A stretch of DNA of 64,000 bases, taken from the NCBI RefSeq assembly GCF_001428545.1, contig NZ_LMHZ01000045.1, forward strand, positions 155,545 to 219,544, written 5' to 3'. A program made the translations under genes and the position numbers. Source of the DNA: Noviherbaspirillum sp. Root189. Its GTDB lineage: Bacteria > Pseudomonadota > Gammaproteobacteria > Burkholderiales > Burkholderiaceae_D. Positions 1 to 8,471 of this stretch are shown one piece after another. Position 1 is the first letter of the stretch, and every line of letters starts with the position of its first letter. The notes beneath the pieces were generated by a model that searched no databases, was not told the DNA's origin, and was given only the letters and a program-made list of their open reading frames with translations.

Positions 1-368
1 AGCAAGCGCCCGACACCGGCAAACATGGCCTCTACTTCATCCCACGACATGATGTGACAGGTGTTCGCGGTGTAGACCGCATCGAAACCCTGCCGCGGCC
101 ACCCCTGCCCCGACGCGTCGAGCAGCAGCGGCGGCAGCACGTTCGGCAACCCCGCTTCATGGAGCCACGCGAGGATGCCCTCGTGGTTTTCAGGCAGATC
201 GCTGGTTTGCCATACCAGGTGTGGCAAGGCGGCGCCGAAATACACTGCATGCTGCCCGGTACCGCTGCCAATCTCAAGGACATGCCGACAATCCCGCAAG
301 GCCTCTTGCAGCACGACAAGGATAGGATCGCGATTGCGTTCGCAAGCGACGGAAAAGGGTTTGTTCAT
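1..368 (-). CDS. DUF938 SAM-dependent methyltransferase, 3' end outside window
   Basis: The minus strand reads from an ATG at 368 to the window edge, giving the first 122 residues of a protein. It begins MNKPFSVACERNRDPI and then has a class I SAM-binding glycine motif, LEIGSGTGQHAVYF, at about residues 31-44. Further on come the blocks QTSDLPENHEGI and TANTCHIMSWDEVEAMF, which are typical of the DUF938 family of Rossmann-fold methyltransferases. The family substrate is not known. The C-terminal part lies outside the window, so completeness cannot be judged. The neighbouring Mut7-C gene is on the same strand upstream of it, with a gap of about 47 bp, so the two may be co-transcribed. Confidence 0.85.
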   Translation of the reverse strand, partial: MNKPFSVACERNRDPILVVLQEALRDCRHVLEIGSGTGQHAVYFGAALPHLVWQTSDLPENHEGILAWLHEAGLPNVLPPLLLDASGQGWPRQGFDAVYTANTCHIMSWDEVEAMFAGVGRL

Positions 369-415
369 CACAGGCAGGACGGGTGGTCGAAACCCTGGTT
401 ATACCAAAAAAACTT

Positions 416-1330
416 CTACCCGTCCGTGCCCGAGCTGCCGAGCATCTTTTCGACCCGTTGCCGCATGCGCGCGACGTGCGAACCCTCCCAGTACACTTGC
501 AGACATCCCTGGCATTCGTAGAAGCGGTCATACACCATCCGGCTATGCAGCGGCACGCGGTGTTCGACATCACGCTTGGCCACAGCCTGCAGCAGGCCAT
601 TGCAGTTGAGGCAGCGACTGAACGCTTGCGCCGAGCGCGCCAGTTCGAGGCGGGTCAGCACTTCAGCCAATTGTTCTTCGCAGCCGACCGAGTGCAAATA
701 ACAGCCATGCACAATTTCCTTCCTGATCAGCAGGTCACGGTCGCGCGTCAGCACCACCCGGTGTTCGCCGGCAGCGATGCGCGCCACCTCCGCATCGCTG
801 TAATCGTTACGATAGAGGACATCGAAGCCCAGCATTCGAAGGTTGCGCGCAAGCTGACCAAGATGGGCATCGGCGATAAACCGCGCTGGCCTCGTGTGCG
901 GTGGACGCAGGAGAACCAGTGGGCTTACGTCAATGGTATTGAATGCGGGATAGACACTGACGAATTCACCATCCGCAAGCCGATGTGCAAAGTCGACCGA
1001 GAGACCGTCGACAAGAATAAGCTCCACTTCGGTGTGCGGCACGCCAAGTGCCTCGATCATATGTTTGACACTCGCGTCGCGCGAGCAGGTCTGGCTGAAG
1101 ATTCTCGACCGCTGCCACGGCGCAAGAAAATCGTTCAGTTCGGCGTAGAACCGAAAATGCACCGTTGTCACCGGCGGCCACCCGATGTGGGTCCCGGGTG
1201 CGGGCGGCGTCGACTGTTTGACCGGCACACCGGAGACATTGGAAGTATCCCGGACGGCCTTGCTGTTGAGCTTGAAGTTGAGTTTGAGTTCGTCATGTTC
1301 ATGATGGTCCACTTTCATTCTATGGTGCAT
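416..1330 (-). CDS. Mut7-C RNase domain protein with N-terminal ubiquitin-like domain
   Basis: The product is 304 residues. About 50 hydrophilic, poorly conserved residues come first. A ubiquitin-like Mut7-C_ubiquitin region follows (VHFRFYAELNDFL through the FVSVYPAF block, about 57-130), then a Mut7-C PIN-like nuclease domain starting at RFIADAHLGQLARNLRMLG. The acidic residues of that domain (ADAHLG, YRNDYSD, LTRDRDLL) fit a metal-dependent nuclease fold. The C-terminus has a zinc ribbon, CLNC and CQGC. The family is assigned to RNA degradation by homology, but its bacterial target is not established. The first 50 residues may be over-called, since a start nearer VTTVHFRF would give the usual family length. 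Confidence 0.85.
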   Translation of the reverse strand: MHHRMKVDHHEHDELKLNFKLNSKAVRDTSNVSGVPVKQSTPPAPGTHIGWPPVTTVHFRFYAELNDFLAPWQRSRIFSQTCSRDASVKHMIEALGVPHTEVELILVDGLSVDFAHRLADGEFVSVYPAFNTIDVSPLVLLRPPHTRPARFIADAHLGQLARNLRMLGFDVLYRNDYSDAEVARIAAGEHRVVLTRDRDLLIRKEIVHGCYLHSVGCEEQLAEVLTRLELARSAQAFSRCLNCNGLLQAVAKRDVEHRVPLHSRMVYDRFYECQGCLQVYWEGSHVARMRQRVEKMLGSSGTDG

Positions 1331-1413
1331 TCACCTGAATTCAAGTGTTGCCACGCCGCAGCCTCCCTATCCTCGGAAATGCATGAATACTTCGTACTGA
1401 CGCCTGCGAAACT

Positions 1414-1427
1414 TTGACGCGAATCAA
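1414..1427 (+). promoter_or_regulatory. FNR/Anr-type box upstream of the universal stress gene
   Basis: The sequence TTGACGCGAATCAA matches the FNR/Anr consensus TTGAT-N4-ATCAA with one mismatch and the correct 4-nt spacer. It lies about 97 bp before the ATG of the universal stress gene. A GATTAT element at 1454-1459 is a possible -10 box, which puts the site near -45, close to the usual activator position. Universal stress genes and bd oxidases are common FNR/Anr targets, so the context fits. The site is seen in the sequence; its function is inferred. Confidence 0.55.
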
Positions 1428-1523
1428 TGGCGAGCGTATCCGTTCCGGCATTCGATTATTCATCCTGTCTAATTCCCGGAGGCGCTGCGACAGCCTCATT
1501 GCGTCCGTGCGAAAGAGAGTCCC

Positions 1524-2360
1524 ATGTCCTATAAAACCATCCTTGTCCATGTCGACGAGTCGACACGGGCGGGAGAACGCATCAAACTTGCGGCCGCTGT
1601 TGCCATGACGGAAAACGCTCACCTTATAGGAACCGCGATGACCGGCGCATCGCGGTTTCTGGTGCAGGCGCGCCTGCTGGCGGAGCTTGACCCGAACTTG
1701 CGGACGCACCTCGATTTTCTGCGTGAGCGCGCACGGCGGGGACTAGAGGACTTTGACGCTACGGTGCAAAAACTTGGCCTTGCGTCATTTGAGAAACGCC
1801 TGGTCGATGACGAAGCTGGCGGCGGCATTTGCCTGCAGGCACGTTATGCAGACCTTGTTGTGATTGGCCAGAATGATCCAGGTGAAGTGTCGCCGGTGGT
1901 GATGCCGGATTTTCCACAGTACGTAGTATTAAATTCATCCCGCCCCGTGCTGATCGTGCCGCATGCCGGGCGTTTCGAGAATATCGGAAACCGGGTGTTG
2001 ATCGCCTGGGATGCAAGCATGGAAGCAGCTCGCGCCGTGTCCGCCGCTCTGCCCTTGCTGAAGCGGGCGCAACATATCGATGTTGTGATATTCCGGACAG
2101 GAGCCGCAAGCGCGCACAGCGTACCTGCGGGAAGTGAAATCGCCCAGTACCTGAAGCGGCACGGCGTTCGCATCGAGACCCTGCAACGCAATGCTATGTC
2201 GCCAGTCGGCGAGTCGCTTCGTTCTCTGGCGCTCGAAGCGGGCGCCGACCTCATCATCATGGGCGGATACGGACATGCCCGCTTTCGGGAATGGGTGCTT
2301 GGTGAAGTGACACGCAGCATGCTGGAAGCGATGCCCGTACCGGTCCTGATGTCGCATTGA
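1524..2360 (+). CDS. universal stress protein, tandem UspA domains
   Basis: The 278-residue product has two UspA domains in tandem (about 1-145 and 150-278), each opening with a hydrophobic beta strand and ending in a conserved VPVL/VLIVPH type strand. The C-terminal domain has GGYGHARFREWVLGE at about 247-261. This is close to the nucleotide-binding Gly-x2-Gly-x9-Gly motif, but Glu replaces the usual Ser/Thr after the last glycine. The role is cytoplasmic stress tolerance by homology. An FNR-like box lies upstream and cydAB follows on the same strand after about 180 bp, which suggests a link to low oxygen or respiratory stress. The ATG at 1524 follows an AGAGAGT purine tract. Confidence 0.92.
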   Translation: MSYKTILVHVDESTRAGERIKLAAAVAMTENAHLIGTAMTGASRFLVQARLLAELDPNLRTHLDFLRERARRGLEDFDATVQKLGLASFEKRLVDDEAGGGICLQARYADLVVIGQNDPGEVSPVVMPDFPQYVVLNSSRPVLIVPHAGRFENIGNRVLIAWDASMEAARAVSAALPLLKRAQHIDVVIFRTGAASAHSVPAGSEIAQYLKRHGVRIETLQRNAMSPVGESLRSLALEAGADLIIMGGYGHARFREWVLGEVTRSMLEAMPVPVLMSH

Positions 2361-2377
2361 AGCTTTAACGCATTAAC

Positions 2378-2395
2378 GCATTGACGCGTCAATGC
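2378..2395. promoter_or_regulatory. 18-bp perfect palindrome upstream of cydAB
   Basis: GCATTGACGCGTCAATGC is a perfect 18-bp inverted repeat between the stress gene and cydA. Its centre lies about 30-35 bp before a GGATATTT stretch (2417-2424) that could serve as a -10 region, so it sits where an activator would bind. The TTGAC/GTCAA halves resemble FNR half-sites, but the spacer is 2 nt rather than 4, so it is probably another regulator's operator. No T-tract follows, so it is unlikely to be a terminator. Confidence 0.45.
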
Positions 2396-2538
2396 CGCGC
2401 TGGTCTACCGGTGTAAGGATATTTGGTGCCCGGGGCGGCTTTGGTTCGTTAGTGTTTGTTTTTGCAGTGATCTGGTATTGCAGTGCCCCTGCGGTTTGCC
2501 GCTTCGGCGACCACGCACTGTCTTTTTCGGAGAGGACA

Positions 2539-3933
2539 ATGGAAACAATTGCCGGTGTCGACGCGACACTGCTGGCGCGCATACAGTTTGCCTTTACGAT
2601 CAGTTTCCATATCATCTTTCCCGCGTTTTCGATTGGCCTTTCCGCTTTCATCGCCACCCTGGAAATTCTCTGGCTACGCAGCGGCCAGCCTCATTTCCAT
2701 TTGCTGGCGCGCTTCTGGACCAAGATCTTTGCCGTCTCGTTTGCCATGGGCGTCGTTTCCGGCATCGTCCTGTCCTATCAGATCGGCACTAACTGGAGCC
2801 GCTATTCGGAAGTGGTCGGCAATACGATAGGTCCCTTGTTCGGTTATGAGGTCCTTACCGCATTCTTCCTTGAGGCCAGTTTTCTCGGCGCGATGCTGTT
2901 CGGCTGGAACCGGTTGCCGCCGTGGATGCATACCCTGGCATCGGTGATTGTCGCTGCCGGAACCGCCCTTTCCGGCTTCTGGATCCTCGCAGCCAATAGC
3001 TGGATGCATACACCCGCCGGTTTCGCGGTGCGCGACGGCATTACCTATCCGGTCGACTGGATGCAAATCATCTTCAATCCCAGTTTTCCCTACCGGTTTA
3101 CCCACATGATGATTGCGACCTACCTGACGACCTCGCTGGTCGTGCTGGCGACCGGTGCACGTTATGTGCTGGCCGCCCGCTTCGAGCGTGAAGCGCGCAC
3201 GATGATACGCATGGGTCTCGGCATGGTGGCGGTGCTCGCACCGCTGCAACTCATCGTCGGCGATTTCCATGGCCTCAATACCCTGAAGCATCAGCCGGCA
3301 AAAATCGCCGCCATCGAAGCTCACTGGGATGGTTCCAAACCTGCGCCGTTTGTCATCTTTGCCTGGCCGGATGCCCAGGCCGAACGTAATCATTGGGAAG
3401 TATCGCTGCCCAACGTCGGCAGTCTTGTGCTTACCCATGAATGGGACGGCAAGTTTCCCGGACTGCTGGAATTCAAACCGGAGAACCGGCCGCCGATCAT
3501 TCCGGTGTTCTTCATGTTTCGCCTGATGGTGGGCATCGGCTTGCTGATGATCGCGATTGGTTTCACTGGCGCCTTCCTGTGGTGGCGCAAGCGGTTGTTT
3601 GTGACTGACTGGTATTTGCGCGCAGTGGGCCGATGCTGGCCACTGGGTTTCGTTGCGATCCTGGCAGGCTGGATGGTCACCGAGATCGGCCGCCAGCCCT
3701 GGGTTGTCTTTGGCGTACTGCGTACTGCGGACGCGACTTCACCGATCGCGGCATCAACTGTTGCGATCTCCCTGGCAATGTTCGTGCTGGTGTACTGCGT
3801 GGTGTTTTCTGTCGGCATACGCTATATCCACCGCATGCTGGTCAAGGGTCCGCAAGTCGATCCGCGCGAAGCCGAAGCCTTGCCGAACCGGCCGCTGTCT
3901 GCGGTGCAACGCACGGAAGGGGGAACGGAATGA
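2539..3933 (+). CDS. cydA: cytochrome bd ubiquinol oxidase subunit I, CIO type
   Basis: This is the quinol-oxidising, haem-binding subunit of a bd-type terminal oxidase in the inner membrane, which reduces oxygen to water at high affinity. The ATG at 2539 follows GGAGAGGACA and gives METIAGVDATLLARIQF, the usual family N-terminus; earlier in-frame starts add non-homologous residues. The product is 464 residues with about nine membrane segments. The haem-ligand histidine lies in ISFHIIFPAFS, and the conserved GRQPW motif is at 384-388. The quinol loop is short, as in cyanide-insensitive (CioA) enzymes. The stop codon overlaps the cydB start (ATGA), so the two are translationally coupled. Confidence 0.95.
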   Translation: METIAGVDATLLARIQFAFTISFHIIFPAFSIGLSAFIATLEILWLRSGQPHFHLLARFWTKIFAVSFAMGVVSGIVLSYQIGTNWSRYSEVVGNTIGPLFGYEVLTAFFLEASFLGAMLFGWNRLPPWMHTLASVIVAAGTALSGFWILAANSWMHTPAGFAVRDGITYPVDWMQIIFNPSFPYRFTHMMIATYLTTSLVVLATGARYVLAARFEREARTMIRMGLGMVAVLAPLQLIVGDFHGLNTLKHQPAKIAAIEAHWDGSKPAPFVIFAWPDAQAERNHWEVSLPNVGSLVLTHEWDGKFPGLLEFKPENRPPIIPVFFMFRLMVGIGLLMIAIGFTGAFLWWRKRLFVTDWYLRAVGRCWPLGFVAILAGWMVTEIGRQPWVVFGVLRTADATSPIAASTVAISLAMFVLVYCVVFSVGIRYIHRMLVKGPQVDPREAEALPNRPLSAVQRTEGGTE

Positions 3934-4937
3934 GCGACGATATGCTTCCTGTCATCTGGGCACTGATCATCGGCTTGTCGGTGGCGCTTTATGTCGTGCT
4001 TGACGGCGTGGATCTGGGGATCGGCATCCTGTTTCCTTTTCTCAAGGATGAAGCGGAGCGGGACCTTGCGATGAACTCGGTGGCGCCTTACTGGGACGGC
4101 AATGAAACATGGCTGGTGATGGGCGGCGTCGGCCTCTGGGTGGCTTTTCCGAAAGCGTATGCCATCATTCTTCCCGCAGTCTATCTGCCGGTCATCGTGA
4201 TGCTGCTCGCACTGATCTTTCGCGGCGTCGCCTTCGAATTCCGCTGGGTGGCGAAGCCTACGCATCATCACTGGGATCTATCTTTTACGGCCGGGTCGAT
4301 ACTGGCAACATTTTCCCAGGGTGTGGTGCTGGGCGCCCTGCTTCAGGAAATTCGCGTACAGGACGGCCAGTTCGCCGGCGGCGCACTGGATTGGCTGAGT
4401 CCCTTCAGCCTGATGTGCGGGTTGGCATTGGTAGCGGGTTATGGATTGCTGGGCGCGACCTGGCTGATGATGAAAACCGGCGGTGCGGTCGCCGATCACG
4501 CACGCCGCCTTGGTGAACTGCTGTTGTTTGCCATGCTGGCCTTTATCGCGGTGGTCAGCCTGTGGACGCCCTTGCAGATCGACAGGATTGCGCAACGCTG
4601 GTTCAGCCTTCCCAACCTGTACCTGCTGGCGCCGATACCGATCGCGACGGCCATCCTCGCGTGGCTTTGCTGGCACGGCATGCGCCGGCATCGCGATGTA
4701 TTGCCGTTCGCCTGCGCGACGGGAATGTTCCTGCTCGCTTATCTGGGCCTGGTGATCTCCAATGCGCCTTACCTGGTGCCGCCGTCGCTGACCATCTGGC
4801 AGGCGGCGGCGGACCCTTCGTCGCAGTTCTTCTTCCTGGTCGGCGCTGCGGTCCTGCTGCCCATGGTGCTCGGCTATACGGTATTCGTGTTCTGGTTGTT
4901 TCGAGGGCGGCTGCAACCCGGCGAGGGGTATCACTGA
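3930..4937 (+). CDS. cydB: cytochrome bd ubiquinol oxidase subunit II
   Basis: The 335-residue protein is the second integral membrane subunit of the bd oxidase. The N-terminus contains LYVVLDGVDLGIGILFPF and the conserved WDGNETWLV, both typical of CydB, and about eight to nine hydrophobic helices follow. Its ATG overlaps the cydA stop by 4 bp. I found no small cydX/cioZ-type frame in the 61 bp between its stop and the convergent chemoreceptor gene. It acts as a structural partner that stabilises the haem subunit. Confidence 0.95.
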   Translation: MSDDMLPVIWALIIGLSVALYVVLDGVDLGIGILFPFLKDEAERDLAMNSVAPYWDGNETWLVMGGVGLWVAFPKAYAIILPAVYLPVIVMLLALIFRGVAFEFRWVAKPTHHHWDLSFTAGSILATFSQGVVLGALLQEIRVQDGQFAGGALDWLSPFSLMCGLALVAGYGLLGATWLMMKTGGAVADHARRLGELLLFAMLAFIAVVSLWTPLQIDRIAQRWFSLPNLYLLAPIPIATAILAWLCWHGMRRHRDVLPFACATGMFLLAYLGLVISNAPYLVPPSLTIWQAAADPSSQFFFLVGAAVLLPMVLGYTVFVFWLFRGRLQPGEGYH

Positions 4938-4974
4938 GCCGGTCAGCGAATACGCGATTCAGCGACGGAGCGAC

Positions 4975-4989
4975 TAATACCAATCCCAA
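4975..4989. repeat. short dispersed motif TAATACCAATCCCAA
   Basis: The core ATACCAATCC occurs three times in this window: here, at 23541-23553 in reverse orientation, and at 63876-63889. All three copies lie in intergenic DNA. This copy is followed by CCCATCAC, and the reverse complement GTGATGGG follows the copy near 63.9 kb. It may be a remnant of a small interspersed repeat. Here it sits between the convergent cydB and chemoreceptor genes. Confidence 0.35.
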
Positions 4990-4998
4990 CCCATCACT

Positions 4999-6696
4999 TC
5001 AGAATTCTTCCCAGTCACTGCCAGCAACCGGCGACAGGTTCGCGACCCGCTGCGCACGTGGTGTGGGAGCGACTACCGCCTTCAGTGCCGGTTTGCGCAT
5101 CAGCGGCACAATAGGCACAATGTTTGCGCTTGCCGCGGGCGTGTTTGCGGTGAGCTTGAACACGCTGACCACATGCGACAGGCCGACCGCCTGATCCTGC
5201 AGGGAGGCTGCCGCAGCAGCCGCTTCCTCAACCAGTGCGGCGTTTTGCTGGGTTACTTCATCCATCTGCGTAATCGCCTGATTAACCTGTTCAATACCGT
5301 CGGTCTGCTCTTTGCTGGCGACAGAAATTTCACCCATGATGTGGGTCACGCGACCGACGCTGTCGACGATTTCCTGCATCGTGGCGCCTGCCTGGTCCAC
5401 CAGCTTTGCGCCGAGGTCTACCTTTTCCACCGAGTCGTCGATCAATGCCTTGATTTCCCGGGCGGCGGCGGCGGACCGCTGCGCAAGCTGACGCACTTTG
5501 GTCGCGACAACCGCGAATCCCTTGCCCTGTTCGCCGGCACGGGCGGCTTCCACAGCGGCATTCAGCGCCAGGATATTGGTCTGGAAAGCGATACTGTCGA
5601 TCACGCCGATGATGTCGACGATCTTCCTGGCCGACGTATTGATCGAACCCATGGTATCGACCACCTGCGATACGACCGCGCCGCCTTTGATGGCCACTTC
5701 CGAGGCTGACACGGCGAGCGAGTTGGCCTGTTGCGCACTGTCGGCATTCTGCCGCACGGTCGAGGTCAGTTCTTCCATCGAGGAGGCGGTTTCTTCCAGC
5801 GACGCAGCCTGGGTTTCAGTCCGTGCCGACAAGTCGAGATTGCCCGAGGCAATCTGGCTGGACGCCGTTGCGATGGTCTCGGTGCCGCCGCGCACTTCGG
5901 TCACGATGCGCACCAGGCTTTGATTCATTTCCTTTAATGCCTGCAGCAATTGCCCGGTCTCGTCGGACGAAGTGACGACAATGTCCTTGGTCAGATCACC
6001 GGCGGCGACACGTCTCGCCACATCCACCGCATCAGCCAGCGGGCGTGCGATGGCGCGCACCAGCCAGACGCAGATGCAGGTACCCAGCAGGACCGCGAAC
6101 ACCATGCCGGAAAGGCAGGCGTTACGCACCCAGACATAGATTTCCTGGTTTTTTTCATAGTCCTTTTTTGCGGCCTGCTCCTGGTATTGCATGAAGGTGT
6201 TGGCAGCCTCGGTCATCGCCTTCATCTGCTCGGCCATCGGGCCGCGCATCAAGCGCGTTGCCTGCGCGATGTCATTCGCACGCAAAGCCGAGGTGGCCGG
6301 TTTCAGGCCTTGCTCGACATAGGTCTTGCGGCTGCTCACGAAGCGATCGGCCAGTGCCTGCTCGTCGGGCGTGATGGTGTCCTTCATGTCCTGCATCAGC
6401 GTGTTCCAGCCGGCGCTGATTTCTTGAATGCGACTGTCAACCGCGTCCATTTCGGCAGCGATTGCTGTTGGCTCCGAGCTCAGTGCCTGTGCCACGGCAA
6501 AATGGTTTTGATCGATCATCCGTACCAGGCGATCAAGACGGGCCAGCGGCACAAGGCGATGTTCATAATTACTCTCCAGGCCCTGATTGGCGATGAGCAG
6601 GCTGCCCAGGCCGATCACCGCGCCGGAAATACACATCAGGGAAAGGAATGCGACAACAAAGATGAGGCGGGACTTGATGGACAGATTGCGTAACAT
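4999..6696 (-). CDS. methyl-accepting chemotaxis protein
   Basis: The 565-residue product starts at the ATG at 6696, preceded by AGGGAAAGCC. It has an N-terminal membrane helix (about 8-30), a periplasmic four-helix-bundle-like sensor of about 150 residues, a second membrane helix near 190-212, a HAMP domain and a cytoplasmic signalling domain with the conserved hairpin region IDSIAFQTNILALNAAVEAA. It ends in DWEEF, which resembles the C-terminal pentapeptide that tethers CheR/CheB. It is an inner-membrane receptor signalling to CheA/CheW; its ligand is unknown. A longer in-frame start 60 bp upstream lacks homology. An FNR-like box lies about 109 bp upstream. Confidence 0.93.
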   Translation of the reverse strand: MLRNLSIKSRLIFVVAFLSLMCISGAVIGLGSLLIANQGLESNYEHRLVPLARLDRLVRMIDQNHFAVAQALSSEPTAIAAEMDAVDSRIQEISAGWNTLMQDMKDTITPDEQALADRFVSSRKTYVEQGLKPATSALRANDIAQATRLMRGPMAEQMKAMTEAANTFMQYQEQAAKKDYEKNQEIYVWVRNACLSGMVFAVLLGTCICVWLVRAIARPLADAVDVARRVAAGDLTKDIVVTSSDETGQLLQALKEMNQSLVRIVTEVRGGTETIATASSQIASGNLDLSARTETQAASLEETASSMEELTSTVRQNADSAQQANSLAVSASEVAIKGGAVVSQVVDTMGSINTSARKIVDIIGVIDSIAFQTNILALNAAVEAARAGEQGKGFAVVATKVRQLAQRSAAAAREIKALIDDSVEKVDLGAKLVDQAGATMQEIVDSVGRVTHIMGEISVASKEQTDGIEQVNQAITQMDEVTQQNAALVEEAAAAAASLQDQAVGLSHVVSVFKLTANTPAASANIVPIVPLMRKPALKAVVAPTPRAQRVANLSPVAGSDWEEF

Positions 6697-7084
6697 GGCT
6701 TTCCCTGTAAGGAACCGCGCGGTCTGCCAGCATGGCGACGCATCGTTTCGGTTCAATGTACGAGGAAAGCAGGATAGGCAGGCGAAACGTTAAAAACCTT
6801 GATCTCGGTCAACATTTCAATGAAGCAACAACAGGGAAGCCAGGGAAACAGCGAGCGCCCTTTGCAATAGTGCCAAAGACGTTGCGGGGAACAACTGCAG
6901 GACCGGAAAAAAGAGAAGGGAGAAGCTTGTTACGTCGGTCACTGCGAGAGGACCGACGTGCACGCGCCATGCATCATTGCCTGAAGACGATCGATTCAGC
7001 AGCCGGCAAGCGTCGCATGCCGGGGCTCCTGCCTTGCATCAGCCTGCGATGCTGTCACAGTGCTGGTGCAAGGCGAAATCGTCC
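6697..7084. other. intergenic region with promoter elements, no gene seen
   Basis: These 388 bp separate the chemoreceptor start from the end of the small HTH gene. No reading frame with a good ribosome site or recognisable product was found on either strand. The part next to the chemoreceptor holds the FNR-like box and -10 element listed separately. Confidence 0.5.
6771..6812 (-). promoter_or_regulatory. putative FNR/Anr-dependent promoter of the chemoreceptor
   Basis: TTGATCTCGGTCAA at 6799-6812 matches TTGAT-N4-ATCAA with one mismatch. On the minus strand a -10-like TATCCT lies at 6776-6771. If transcription starts near 6764, the box centre is at -41.5, the standard class II activator position. 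The chemoreceptor ATG is about 68 bp downstream of that start. The geometry is seen directly; regulation is inferred. Confidence 0.55.
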
Positions 7085-7411
7085 TTAGTGGAAGCTGGGC
7101 TGGTTTGGCTGAGGCGCGTCGGCAGCCGGCTTCGGTTTGCCTTGTGCGTCGCTCAAGCGGTACTTGGTGCGACGATCACCCATCAGGTCGCGCAGTTCGC
7201 GAATGCTCATACCCGTGGTTTCATGCATACGGATCAGTAGCGAAGCGCCGATCGGCAGACGACGGTGACGGATCTTGCTGATTACCGGCGGCGCAACTTC
7301 CAGCATGCGGGAAAGAGCAGCGTCGTTCTTGAGGTTCATCTTTTCGAGCAGAGTGTCGAGCAGTCGATTGGGATCGTAGCTTTCTTGTCCTGCCAGCGCG
7401 TGTTCAGTCAT
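7085..7411 (-). CDS. small helix-turn-helix protein
   Basis: The 108-residue product contains a helix-turn-helix-like core at about residues 15-70 (RLLDTLLEKMNLKNDAALSR, then VAPPVISKIRHRRLPIG), resembling the XRE/Cro fold. The C-terminus is a proline- and lysine-rich tail. The ATG at 7411 follows AGGAG with a 7-nt spacer. No partner gene is adjacent, so its targets are unknown. A weaker FNR-like box (TTGACCCTGATTAA, 7470-7483) lies upstream. It is probably a DNA-binding regulator, but the exact family is not certain. Confidence 0.75.
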   Translation of the reverse strand: MTEHALAGQESYDPNRLLDTLLEKMNLKNDAALSRMLEVAPPVISKIRHRRLPIGASLLIRMHETTGMSIRELRDLMGDRRTKYRLSDAQGKPKPAADAPQPNQPSFH

Positions 7412-8201
7412 GATTTACTCCTGTAGTAAATGTTGTAACCGATCGTACTCGGGTGTAACAAATGACAACTTGACCCTGATTAAGTTTCCTGCTGCGGCAC
7501 GATTTCACAGAGATTTTCTGGCCTTCTGCGACAGCGCAAATTTCCATTTAAAAAATTTGTCTCCTGCACTCTTCGTTTCTTTTAGGGCAAGACAGTTCCC
7601 GAAATCATGCAGATTCATGCCGACTAAATATTCCCATGCGGAATGCCGATGCCTTGCCTGTATTGTTTTCAACTGCGCTTGGAACATTTACACGAGCAAA
7701 TTGCCAAAAGAACTATCAGCTCAACAAATCCCTCCATTTCGATACGGGCACAGGATTTGCACTAGCTCTCTCAAGCTTCAAACATCGACTGACGGGTCTG
7801 TCCTTTACCTGTGAAAGGAAATCGTTATGCAGTACGAGACCATTGCAGACGACCGCATGCCGGAAAAACGAAGAATGACAGAGCAGTGGAGTGTCCGTAA
7901 CCGTACTCCCCTCTTCATGTTTGCGTGTCAGCACTCTAGGCTGGCAGGAATCCTGCAATGCCGGAAAAGCCCTGGTGATGATAGAGCCATCAGGCAACTA
8001 TAACGGCGTGCGCCTGGATATCTTGACCAGGTCAGGCACAACGATGAGCGACAGACCGAAGTTGGCAAACGAAACGCATCAACCTCCTTAGCATCAGTTT
8101 GTCTGCACAGTAAAGCGGACAGGCAAGCGTAAGCGCTTATGCCGCTACGGTGCGGTCCAGATGTAAGGCTTGATCTTTGTTTAAAGGCAGGAGAACAGGT
8201 A
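7412..8201. other. AT-rich gene-poor region
   Basis: About 790 bp without a convincing protein-coding gene. The part from about 7440 to 7900 is visibly more AT-rich than its surroundings. Short frames here lack ribosome sites and give composition-biased peptides. It contains the promoter of the HTH gene at its left edge. A small RNA cannot be excluded, but none is demonstrable by eye. Confidence 0.45.
7442..7483 (-). promoter_or_regulatory. possible weak FNR/Anr-type promoter of the HTH gene
   Basis: TTGACCCTGATTAA at 7470-7483 differs from the FNR consensus at two positions. A -10-like TACGAT lies at 7447-7442 on the minus strand. The spacing between box and -10 element is the same as in the chemoreceptor promoter, which raises the plausibility of an otherwise weak site. 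Confidence 0.3.
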
Positions 8202-8471
8202 ATGAGATTCGAGCAGCAAGAGACATTGGTGATCTACGTGTCTCCTGGCCTACACGGTAAATGGGATGTCGCAGAAAAAGGCTTTGATCAACCACTCGCT
8301 TCGTTTAATGGAAAGGAGGATGCCTATGCCTATGCCGCGGCGCTAAGGAGCGCCACACCGGGAGCCACAGCTCTGGTCGAGGACGACGATGGATTTTCGC
8401 CGCTCCCGATGCAGATCGATGGTCAACGCAACCTGGACGGGGCAAGCCGTCCGGGTGACAGCACCGGTTGA
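8202..8471 (+). CDS. small DUF2188-like protein
   Basis: The ATG at 8202 follows a GGAGAACAGGT ribosome site and gives an 89-residue soluble protein. The pattern GKWDVAEKGFDQPLASF, then a Lys-Glu-Asp-Ala stretch and a C-terminal DDDGF, resembles the small DUF2188 family, whose function is unknown. An upstream in-frame start would add 21 residues but has no good ribosome site. The gene sits alone near a small stress-type membrane protein. No function is assigned. Confidence 0.6.
   Translation: MRFEQQETLVIYVSPGLHGKWDVAEKGFDQPLASFNGKEDAYAYAAALRSATPGATALVEDDDGFSPLPMQIDGQRNLDGASRPGDSTG

Noticed and set aside
383..1417. Long open frame of 344 codons on the plus strand opposite the Mut7-C gene
   Set aside because: The minus-strand product has clear Mut7-C and zinc-ribbon motifs; the plus frame has no family pattern and is a shadow of high GC.
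2378..2395. FNR box assignment for the palindrome upstream of cydAB
   Set aside because: The half-sites are separated by 2 nt instead of 4, so I kept it only as an operator of unknown regulator.
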